Below are positions 24,787 through 31,388 of a stretch of DNA of 34,196 bases, piece after piece. A program made the translations under genes and the position numbers. The notes under the pieces are model-generated. The model was given only the letters and a program-made list of their open reading frames with translations. It was not told the origin of the DNA and did not search any database. How positions within the stretch are numbered: position 1 is the stretch's first letter; every line of letters starts with the position of its first letter. The stretch lies in contig CAJJCM010000066.1 in NCBI GenBank assembly GCA_905182635.1, forward strand, positions 1-34,196, in the 5' to 3' direction. The DNA comes from an uncultured Candidatus Poseidoniales archaeon. Lineage in GTDB: Archaea > Thermoplasmatota > Poseidoniia > Poseidoniales > Poseidoniaceae.

Positions 24787-25524
24787 CTATTCGGCTTTCT
24801 TTTTGCGCATTGAAAAAGAAGAGGTGATAATGTCTGGAGCTTCTGCAATGTCATCACCACTGAGTTTGAGATTCAAAGCATTTTCATAATTTTCACGGAT
24901 GCACGCTTTTCTAAATTTCCAAGGCATGAAGTTCCGACAAATAAGATACACTTCGGATGATGAATTTCTCGAAGCATGAGGTGAAAATCGGCGGACATCG
25001 TAAAAGTATGGTCGAATGACCTCAATGAGTTCTTCAACGCCAACACCTTGGAACAATTTCGTGACAAATGAACCACCCTTGCATAGGAATGGAAGAGAAA
25101 AATCAAACACTAAGGTGACCAAGTCCATAGCAAGGGCTTGGTCCATGTCCCATTTCCCAGTGATGTTTGGAGATATGTCGGAAATAATAGAATTCAGAGA
25201 ACGTCCTTTCAATTCAGTCTCGACGCGCTGCTGTGTATGAGGTTCTGTGATGTCACCAACAAGAAGAATTGAGCCTTCTACCGGTTGGCATCCCTCCAAA
25301 TCAACTCCAATAACCCAGCCACCTTTGCCAACCAATTCTGTTGCTACTTGGGCCCAACCACCTGGGTGGCAGCCAACATCGAGGATAATGTCGTCTTTTT
25401 CAATCAGATTAAAGCGTTCTTGAATCTGCTTCAATTTGAAGGCTGAACGTGCCCTATAGCCGCTGGCTTTGGCCTGTCTACGCCAAGAATCACGCTTGTG
25501 ATTTTCAATCCAGTGGTCAGCCAT
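24787..25524 (-). CDS. rlmE: rRNA 2'-O-ribose methyltransferase RlmE/FtsJ
   Basis: An SAM-dependent methyltransferase for 2'-O-methylation of the ribosomal A-loop uridine, by homology to RlmE. The SAM motif DVGCHPGGW is at residues 49-57. The catalytic tetrad K30 (ARSAFK), D116 (SDISPN), K156 (FVTK) and E191 (SSSEVYL) is complete. A C-terminal extension of about 45 residues follows the domain and ends in MRKKKAE. The start at 25524 (MADHWI) is preferred over the track's 25557 because AGGAGG lies seven bases before it. It is first in a minus-strand operon with the OB-fold, zinc-ribbon and aEF-1beta genes. Confidence 0.92.
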   Translation of the reverse strand: MADHWIENHKRDSWRRQAKASGYRARSAFKLKQIQERFNLIEKDDIILDVGCHPGGWAQVATELVGKGGWVIGVDLEGCQPVEGSILLVGDITEPHTQQRVETELKGRSLNSIISDISPNITGKWDMDQALAMDLVTLVFDFSLPFLCKGGSFVTKLFQGVGVEELIEVIRPYFYDVRRFSPHASRNSSSEVYLICRNFMPWKFRKACIRENYENALNLKLSGDDIAEAPDIITSSFSMRKKKAE

Positions 25525-25646
25525 ACTCATTCCTCCTAACTCCCCTTCGCCACGCACCTGTTGATGAAACCTCGCTTCGATTCAACCCCGAAACAAAGAG
25601 ATGAAGGGGGCCGGCATCCTCGGCGTGACATGATGGGTGGTTGTCA

Positions 25647-26594
25647 ATGATGAAACTCCCGCGTTTTGTTGTTTCTTGCACATTGTGCCTCCTCATTATG
25701 GCTTCGAGCGGTGCTTTGGTTCAAGCGCAGGTCATCGATACATCCGAGACATTACTCACCCCTATCGCAACCGACCCAATGGGTCGCAGTCTTCTGATAG
25801 AAGAAGTTACAACCACATGGTGCCCAACATGTGCTCAAATCGACCCCTATCTCATGGGCGTAGCTGATTCACATGGTTCACGAATTACGATGGTTGCCTA
25901 CCACCCATCCGATGGAGAAGATGCTTTTCAGCCACCTGCTGCCCAACATCGCATCGATCGACTCGGCATTCACCATGGCGGCGCAATACCTTCGCCTACC
26001 TTCTTCGTAGAAGGCAAGAATCCTCGCTCAGGAACGGATGCTTGGAATGATGTGCAACGTGATATTCTCGAACTTGAGTTGACCCGTCAAGATACATCGA
26101 CTCTCCAGTTTGAAGTGGTCCGCAATGAGAATGGAATCACTGCTCGATTACTTTCATTTGAAACAAATATCCCTGAATTTAATGACTCACAATTGACGTT
26201 TCTCGTTCTCGAACATCAAAAAACAGTCCCTACGGGTTTTGTGAATCCCGGAGAGAAAACGCGTGACCGCGTATTGGTTGCCACTGCAGAATGTGAGTTC
26301 AACACTTCAACCATCAAAGTTCAGTTTGAACTCTTAAATGCTGGTGTTGATGAAGGATGTGGCACTGATTTTGAAATCACGTTTGAATACATGGATGAGT
26401 TTAGCATTCTTTTACTTCATGAAAATACCGAAGATGCAATTGTGAACTTGGAGGCTCCTCTTGGCACGTATGGTGCAGTTGAATTCGCATACCGCTCACG
26501 ATTACTTCCTCAATCATCATGGTCGTTGGTCAGCATTGCATTGTTCATCGCAGCCGCTGCAGGCCTCATGGCGATAGTACCGCGTAAGAACTGA
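25647..26594 (+). CDS. Secreted, membrane-anchored thioredoxin-like protein (Omp28-like)
   Basis: A signal peptide at residues 1-28 (FVVSCTLCLLIMASSGALVQA) is followed by a thioredoxin-fold domain with the redox motif WCPTC (C59, C62) preceded by LLIEEVTTT. A 'GAIPSPTFFVEG' stretch supplies the cis-Pro loop. This arrangement resembles the Omp28-type thioredoxin-like domain. A C-terminal beta-rich domain and a final membrane helix (SLVSIALFIAAAAGLMAIV) with a short basic end (PRKN) anchor it outside. Expected role: thiol-disulfide exchange at the cell surface. The track begins at TTG; the tandem ATG-ATG at 25647/25650 is more likely. It is divergent from rlmE. Confidence 0.82.
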   Translation: MMKLPRFVVSCTLCLLIMASSGALVQAQVIDTSETLLTPIATDPMGRSLLIEEVTTTWCPTCAQIDPYLMGVADSHGSRITMVAYHPSDGEDAFQPPAAQHRIDRLGIHHGGAIPSPTFFVEGKNPRSGTDAWNDVQRDILELELTRQDTSTLQFEVVRNENGITARLLSFETNIPEFNDSQLTFLVLEHQKTVPTGFVNPGEKTRDRVLVATAECEFNTSTIKVQFELLNAGVDEGCGTDFEITFEYMDEFSILLLHENTEDAIVNLEAPLGTYGAVEFAYRSRLLPQSSWSLVSIALFIAAAAGLMAIVPRKN

Positions 26595-26617
26595 AATAGA
26601 TTAGAATCAGGCGTGAA

Positions 26618-26980
26618 ATGTTTGATAAAGGAAATAATCTACCGGATTCCGGAAGAGTTTCGATGCAATACTGCGCAGCATTGATAACCTACCCTGCCTA
26701 TTTGGATGTAATGGCAGAAACATGGGATGACGTAACCAAGGATGGCACTCAGCCTCTCAAAGAGTGGGTTGTTGAATACACTGTATTAGTGAATCGAAGT
26801 ACAAATCATCACCTCAGTATCATGTATGGTGAAGAGATCGCAGATGTTCAAAGAAGTCTGTTGCATGAACTTAGAAAAAGTTACGGCGAAAATGAACGTA
26901 TTGATGTCACTGTTCAACGAATGGAAGAAATCCAAGACACCTCAGAACCAATCCCCTTTGAAGGCAGTTTCACACCTTAA
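26618..26980 (+). CDS. Hypothetical protein, 120 aa
   Basis: I do not recognise this family. It is a cytoplasmic-looking alpha/beta protein with 'CAALITYPAYLDVMAETWDDV' near the N-terminus, a strand 'WVVEYTVLVNRS', and a helix 'IADVQRSLLHELRKSYG'. An internal Met at residue 16 (26663) is an alternative start. It follows the thioredoxin-like gene by 23 bp, so it is probably in the same transcript. Its TAA overlaps the reverse TAA of the next, convergent gene within TTAA. Confidence 0.65.
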   Translation: MFDKGNNLPDSGRVSMQYCAALITYPAYLDVMAETWDDVTKDGTQPLKEWVVEYTVLVNRSTNHHLSIMYGEEIADVQRSLLHELRKSYGENERIDVTVQRMEEIQDTSEPIPFEGSFTP

Positions 26981-27576
26981 TTGACTTTGGAGCGGTAATG
27001 GACTTCAATCACTTCACCGTTTTGCAAAAGATAGTCGTCAAAGGATGTAACACGGTTCTCCACAGTTGCACTTTCTCCTGAGGCATGGACATGCATGACC
27101 ATTTCGTGAGTGGAGTTGACACGGTAATCAAAAATCCCAGTTTCATTGAAATGATAACCCCAGATGTCAAAAAATACACCGAGTGGGACATCGCCAGCCT
27201 CGTTGACTTCGATATGAAGCCTTCCTGAGCCATCGTGGGTGTGAATGACGTGCATGTTGTTTTCATTGCCATTACAGACCTCAGTTTGAACCCCTGTGTC
27301 GGATTCAACAACATATTGGTTACCATTGATAAAAACTTGCAAAGTAACATGGTCATGACGTGATAATTCTGCACCGTGTTGGACACAATCCAAGGCTAAG
27401 GGGTCTGGTGAATCCGCCGTTGAAGAAAGACTTTCGGTCGTAGTCGAATCATCATCAATTGCATCAGCTTGCGCATTTCCATCTTCAAAGAGCCCCTTGT
27501 CTTGGGCGTAAAGAACGAGTAAGGCTGCTAAAGCCACTGCAGTTACGACACTCCAAAAAGCCATCTCTCGATTCAT
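26977..27576 (-). CDS. Membrane-anchored protein with HTHD...FFDIWG domain
   Basis: The 199-aa protein has an N-terminal membrane segment (WSVVTAVALAALLVLYA, residues 7-23), an acidic Ser/Thr-rich linker, and a roughly 130-aa external domain. The domain carries CVQHGAELSRHDHVTLQVFINGN, HVIHTHDGSGRLHIEV, GVFFDIWGYHF and a C-terminal GEVIEVHYR strand. I recognise this HTHD/FFDIWG pattern as an uncharacterised domain found near VKOR and thioredoxin genes in several prokaryotes; the clustered His residues hint at metal binding. Start 27576 is preferred over 27606 because AGGTGG lies five bases upstream. It is last in the VKOR/thioredoxin operon. Confidence 0.72.
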   Translation of the reverse strand: MNREMAFWSVVTAVALAALLVLYAQDKGLFEDGNAQADAIDDDSTTTESLSSTADSPDPLALDCVQHGAELSRHDHVTLQVFINGNQYVVESDTGVQTEVCNGNENNMHVIHTHDGSGRLHIEVNEAGDVPLGVFFDIWGYHFNETGIFDYRVNSTHEMVMHVHASGESATVENRVTSFDDYLLQNGEVIEVHYRSKVN

Positions 27577-27590
27577 AGTTCCACCTTTCT

Positions 27591-28181
27591 CTAAACAGCG
27601 TTCCATTCATTGCCCTGGTTCATCCGCATCAAGCGAAGGAATCCGATAAACGCTGCAATATTTGCAAGGTGCGCTGTGGAACAGTATTGGCAGATTTTTT
27701 CCATTTGAATCTCATAATAGATGAGGAGGCCGATGACAAAGAAGCCGGCAAAAGTGATGTAGGTTCCATATTTAAGATACGAAGTCACCCAATTTGCATT
27801 TGGTTCCTTTGAAGAAGAATACACCAAATACAAAAGAATACAAAAGACTGCAGCACCAATTCCACCCCAAGGTATCCCGAAAATCGGGTCGGTATTGTAG
27901 TTTGAATTTCCAATTACGTCATCGCATGAAAGTATCGAGTTCGATGCACAAAAGTTCCCACCTTCACTTATTTTTGATGATATCCAAAGCGTTTGGAACG
28001 AAACGGCCATACCTGCGAGACAGGTGAGAATGAGGCCAAAAAATACTCTGCCTCGTTCACTTCCTAATGATGGAAACTTCTCGGAAAACGGTGTGGCTAA
28101 TGAACGCCCTATAGGGAGCACCAAAACAAGACCAACGACGGTTGGAATGAGGTAAATCATCAATTGGAGGTTCGGATCCAT
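27591..28181 (-). CDS. VKOR-family disulfide-forming membrane protein
   Basis: The 196-aa protein has five hydrophobic segments (near residues 8-24, 45-65, 105-122, 138-156 and 170-184). It has the four VKOR cysteines: the loop pair C78 (NFCASN) and C86 (LSCDDV), and the active-site CQYC (C164, C167), followed by STAHLAN. The FGIPWGG element before the third helix is also typical. VKOR proteins reoxidise a thioredoxin-like partner using quinone, making disulfides in secreted proteins. The partner is probably the gene just upstream, whose TGA directly abuts this ATG. Confidence 0.9.
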   Translation of the reverse strand: MDPNLQLMIYLIPTVVGLVLVLPIGRSLATPFSEKFPSLGSERGRVFFGLILTCLAGMAVSFQTLWISSKISEGGNFCASNSILSCDDVIGNSNYNTDPIFGIPWGGIGAAVFCILLYLVYSSSKEPNANWVTSYLKYGTYITFAGFFVIGLLIYYEIQMEKICQYCSTAHLANIAAFIGFLRLMRMNQGNEWNAV

Positions 28182-28868
28182 TCAAGCCTCAACTCCTGCT
28201 CTCGGAACCAATGTGATGATCGCATCACGGATATCATCGTTTGGATGTTCGGCTGAACTCCATGCAATGATGCCATCAGGTTGGATGAGGTAATAACTCG
28301 GTGTACCGCTGACTTTCCATTTCTTCATGTTCTCTTGATCAAGGTCATCAATATACGGGAAGTTGTGAGCTGAGCCTGGCCTTGAAGCGCAATCTTTGCC
28401 ATTACAACTTTCACCAGAGTCCGCCGTTTTATCACGGAAAGCAATAATCTCAGCACGGCTGGATTCATGGCCTGGAATATCAAGTTCAGTCGCGCTGGCA
28501 ATGAAGTTGACTTTCGCTCCATCCCAGCCGGAATTGCCAGCAAAGTCTTGTGAGTTCGTGGCCATGTCGGCTGCAGATGCCACACAATACGGGCAGTCTG
28601 TATCCATGAATTCAATGACGACCCATTCGCCGCTGATGTCGCCTTCTTCCCAACTGGAATTCCAATACGATTCCAAATTGAAATCAGACCAACCTACACC
28701 GTTGTAAAATTGTCCTTCAAGTGCTGGTGCACGTTCTCCTTCTTTGGTTCCTGTTGCAATTGGGCTGGTTGTAGCAGCAATAATCATGATGCCAACAAAG
28801 AAGAGAGCCATAACTCGAATCAATACTGTCGTTCGTACATCTGCTTCATCATCGTAGGTGTGCTTCAT
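28182..28868 (-). CDS. Membrane-anchored thioredoxin-like protein (CPYC)
   Basis: The 228-aa protein has an N-terminal membrane anchor (residues 15-33) and a thioredoxin/TlpA-like external domain. The active site is DTDCPYC (C92, C95) after WVVIEFMD, and the cis-Pro loop is SGTPSYYLI. An inserted loop carries two more cysteines (ESCNGKDC). Its start overlaps the epimerase stop (ATGA), and its stop touches the VKOR start. The order suggests it is the direct redox partner of VKOR in extracytoplasmic disulfide formation. CPYC is close to the DsbA-like and glutaredoxin dipeptides, consistent with an oxidant. Confidence 0.88.
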   Translation of the reverse strand: MKHTYDDEADVRTTVLIRVMALFFVGIMIIAATTSPIATGTKEGERAPALEGQFYNGVGWSDFNLESYWNSSWEEGDISGEWVVIEFMDTDCPYCVASAADMATNSQDFAGNSGWDGAKVNFIASATELDIPGHESSRAEIIAFRDKTADSGESCNGKDCASRPGSAHNFPYIDDLDQENMKKWKVSGTPSYYLIQPDGIIAWSSAEHPNDDIRDAIITLVPRAGVEA

Positions 28869-29827
28869 TCTTTCATCTCCTCATCGATTCCAATTTCTTG
28901 AATAAGTGCTTTGGTAGTGTGGCGGATAGCAGCCTCGCTGTTAAACCGGACATCGTAGCCTGTCGACATCATCTTATCAATCCCGAGCATTGCCCTTGGG
29001 ATGTCGCCAGCCCAGCCTCGGTCGCCACCGGTATATTCGATGGTTGCATTGTGGCATCCCGTTTCTTCAACAACTATTTCAGCAATTCTTCGGACTGAGG
29101 CAGTATCATGCGAACCAAGGTTGAAGAGATTGAGGGGGTCATCGGTATGTTGCATGACATGAAGTATTCCATCGACGCAATCCTCGACTTCCATGTATGA
29201 TTTTTCTTGCAAACCATTTCCAAGTACTTCCAGGCGGGAAGGGTCGGCTTTGAGTTTGTGAATGAAATCAAAAATGACGCCATGCGTACCACGTGTTCCT
29301 ATAATGTTGGCAAAACGGAAAATCCATGCTTGTAAACCGAATGTTCCAACCCAACTGCTGATCAGACCCTCACCGGCTTGTTTACTCGCACCATACAATG
29401 AGATGGGCAAACAAGGACCATGATTTTCAGGTGTTGGGAGTGGAGCATCTTCGCCATAGACAACAGATGAAGAAGCAAAAGCAATTTTCTTTACATCGCA
29501 ACGGCGCATTGCTTCGACGACGTTGTAAGTCGCAAGTGTACCTTGTTTCAAGTCGGTATCTGTGATGCGGGTTCCGAGGCGAATATCTGGGTTTGCGGCA
29601 AGATGAAACACACAATCAATGCCTTCCATTGCAGCATGAACCGTATCAAAATCCGTCACGTCCCCTTGAACGTGAGTGACAATTCCAGAGTCGAGATGGG
29701 ATTGAATGAATTCCAGTTTTCCACTCGAAAGGTTATCCAACGCAACAACACTGTCGCCTCGCGCTACTAAACGGTCAATCAAATGAGAACCGATGAACCC
29801 TGCACCCCCAGTGACTAATGCTCGCAT
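28865..29827 (-). CDS. NAD-dependent sugar epimerase/dehydratase (GalE-like)
   Basis: An extended short-chain dehydrogenase acting on nucleotide sugars. The NAD-binding motif GGAGFIGSH is at residues 7-15, followed by DNLSSG and GDVTD. The catalytic pair is Y145 and K149 in SLYGASK, with Ser of FASSSVVYG upstream. It is most like UDP-glucose/UDP-galactose 4-epimerases and UDP-glucuronate epimerases; the substrate cannot be fixed from sequence alone. The ATG at 29827 is preferred over the track's 29878 because it sets the Rossmann motif at the N-terminus. It opens a minus-strand operon with thioredoxin-like and VKOR genes, hinting at a joint role in making glycosylated, disulfide-bonded surface proteins. 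Confidence 0.88.
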   Translation of the reverse strand: MRALVTGGAGFIGSHLIDRLVARGDSVVALDNLSSGKLEFIQSHLDSGIVTHVQGDVTDFDTVHAAMEGIDCVFHLAANPDIRLGTRITDTDLKQGTLATYNVVEAMRRCDVKKIAFASSSVVYGEDAPLPTPENHGPCLPISLYGASKQAGEGLISSWVGTFGLQAWIFRFANIIGTRGTHGVIFDFIHKLKADPSRLEVLGNGLQEKSYMEVEDCVDGILHVMQHTDDPLNLFNLGSHDTASVRRIAEIVVEETGCHNATIEYTGGDRGWAGDIPRAMLGIDKMMSTGYDVRFNSEAAIRHTTKALIQEIGIDEEMKE

Positions 29828-29961
29828 GGTCGCAACAGGAAACACACATCTATGAGCCTTTGCGAATATTGTTTTCATGAAACAGCGATGGCTTTGATAA
29901 CCGTTAACGATATCCTACAAGATTACTGCCAAGGATAAAACCGGCAGTGGAGTTGAAAAAC

Positions 29962-30216
29962 ATGCCAAAAAAGAATGAAAACACGATGCCTATAACCCAA
30001 GATGAAACAACAAACCTACTGGTCGGCTATGTCCGAAAAAGTAACGCTGGAGGAGCCTTAAAAATCTCGATCAATACAGCCGCCTTTTCGGATTGTTCGA
30101 CCTATGTCACCAGTGATGGACAATCATACGTCCCATTGGTTATGTCTCTGAACGCCCTTGAGAAAGTTCTCAACGGGGAACGTGCGGTGACGACCGTTTC
30201 CCAACTTCAAGATTGA
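29962..30216 (+). CDS. Hypothetical protein, 84 aa
   Basis: I do not recognise this family. The protein has an N-terminal hydrophilic stretch, then a compact domain ('LLVGYVRKSNAGGALKISINTAAFSDCSTYVTSDGQSYVPLVM' pattern) that could be a small beta-barrel, then a helix. The track begins at GTG 29947; the ATG at 29962 has GTGGAG upstream at good spacing. It is followed 49 bp downstream by a strong hairpin terminator, so it forms its own transcription unit, divergent from the epimerase operon. No membrane segment is present. Confidence 0.65.
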   Translation: MPKKNENTMPITQDETTNLLVGYVRKSNAGGALKISINTAAFSDCSTYVTSDGQSYVPLVMSLNALEKVLNGERAVTTVSQLQD

Positions 30217-30265
30217 AGAGAATCTTTCCTTGATGCTTTCACGTATTTCATAGAAGTGCGGTGCC

Positions 30266-30297
30266 GCTTACTCAGGTGTTTCGACCCCTGAGTAAGC
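30266..30297 (+). terminator. Strong hairpin terminator
   Basis: GCTTACTCAGG and CCTGAGTAAGC form a perfect 11-bp stem with a 10-nt loop, followed by the pyrimidine-rich ctttctct. It is the strongest hairpin I find in a gap here. It is placed between the 84-aa gene and the promoter of the glycosyltransferase gene. Confidence 0.65.
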
Positions 30298-30333
30298 CTT
30301 TCTCTACAATTACCACAAAGATACGTCGAGATT

Positions 30334-30342
30334 ACTATATTA
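30334..30342 (+). promoter_or_regulatory. Archaeal TATA-type promoter (box A) for the GT2 gene
   Basis: The AT-rich actatatta is set in a more mixed background, about 38 bp before the start codon. A transcript starting about 25 bp downstream would have a leader of about 20 nt that still contains the ribosome-binding sequence GGTGG five bases before the ATG at 30381. Confidence 0.45.
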
Positions 30343-30380
30343 CTAAATAGAACCGGAAACCGCGAAGGAACGGTGGAATC

Positions 30381-31316
30381 ATGCTAGAGCACGTCGATTC
30401 GGTGAAACCCTTCATCGTTGCAGGCATGCCAATGTACAATGAGGAAGAAACGATTGGAACGGTCGTAGTAACGGCTTTACGCCATGTTGATGCTGTCATT
30501 TGTATTGATGATGGTTCTTCAGATTCAAGCGCTCGTATCGCTGAAGCATGTGGCGCTACCGTCATCCGCCACCGAACAAATAGGGGCTACGGTGGAGCTC
30601 TCAAGACTTTGTTCATCAAGGCGAAAGAACTCAATGTGGATGCCATGGTCGTCCTTGACAGCGATGGTCAGCACCGTTCTGAAGACATCCCAAAACTTTT
30701 GAAACCTATTCTTTCTGGAAAAGCGGACTTTGCAATTGGTTCACGTTTCATCGAGGGCGGAGGTGGGACTGACATGCCTGCATATCGCCGCCTCGGTATC
30801 AAAGTCATTACCGCTGCGAGTAATCTTTCGAGCGACCTTGGAATCAAAGATACCCAATCGGGATTCCGAGCGTTTTCCCGGACTGCTTTGGAGCGTCTTC
30901 GATTTGATTCCGAGGGGATGGAACTTTCCTTGGAAATGCTTGAAGATGCTCGGGAAAAGCAACTTGAGATCGTTGAAGTACCAACGATGATACGCTATGA
31001 CGTCCCTAAAGGGTCGAACTTCACTGCTGTATCTCATGGATTTACCGTACTCACATGGGCAATGCTCTCTCTTTCACAAAAGAAACCACTTCTTGTGCTT
31101 GGTATCCCCGGGTTTGGACTTCTGGCGACAGGTGCGGCAATGGGGATGAATACTGCACGTGGTGTTACGACACACATCGACAGTTTTGTTGGACCAGGAC
31201 TCTCAGCGATTTGGATTGGAGTTTTAGGACTCTCGCTTATGGCCACTGGTTTGGTTCTTCAAAGCGCTCGTGGCTTTTTGCGTCACTTGCTTGTTCGTGA
31301 ATTCGGGCTTGATTGA
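30381..31316 (+). CDS. GT2 family glycosyltransferase (dolichol-phosphate sugar synthase-like)
   Basis: Transfers a sugar from a nucleotide donor, probably to a dolichol-type lipid, for N-glycosylation or surface glycans. The GT-A domain has MYNEEETIG, DDGSSD (residues 43-48), NRGYGGAL and the metal-binding DSDGQH (near 93-98), then GSRF and TQSGFRAF. Two hydrophobic segments close the protein (about 235-255 and 270-293), a layout shared with archaeal dolichol-phosphate glucose/mannose synthases such as AglD-like proteins. A clear promoter and GGTGG ribosome-binding site precede it. The exact sugar is not determinable. Confidence 0.9.
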   Translation: MLEHVDSVKPFIVAGMPMYNEEETIGTVVVTALRHVDAVICIDDGSSDSSARIAEACGATVIRHRTNRGYGGALKTLFIKAKELNVDAMVVLDSDGQHRSEDIPKLLKPILSGKADFAIGSRFIEGGGGTDMPAYRRLGIKVITAASNLSSDLGIKDTQSGFRAFSRTALERLRFDSEGMELSLEMLEDAREKQLEIVEVPTMIRYDVPKGSNFTAVSHGFTVLTWAMLSLSQKKPLLVLGIPGFGLLATGAAMGMNTARGVTTHIDSFVGPGLSAIWIGVLGLSLMATGLVLQSARGFLRHLLVREFGLD

Positions 31317-31337
31317 AACGATTGTTTTTGCCCGGTC

Positions 31338-31355
31338 ACTCCGCATTCACGGAGT
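31338..31355 (+). terminator. Weak hairpin after the GT2 gene
   Basis: ACTCCG and CGGAGT pair over a 6-nt loop, 22 bp after the GT2 stop. No T-run follows, so termination is only a possibility. Confidence 0.25.
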
Positions 31356-31388
31356 ATCATTCAAGACCCGCCCCTCTATCGCATCTAC

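Noticed and set aside
29902-29909. CGTTAACG 8-bp palindrome between the epimerase and the 84-aa gene
   Set aside because: Too short to tell from chance; no second copy seen nearby.
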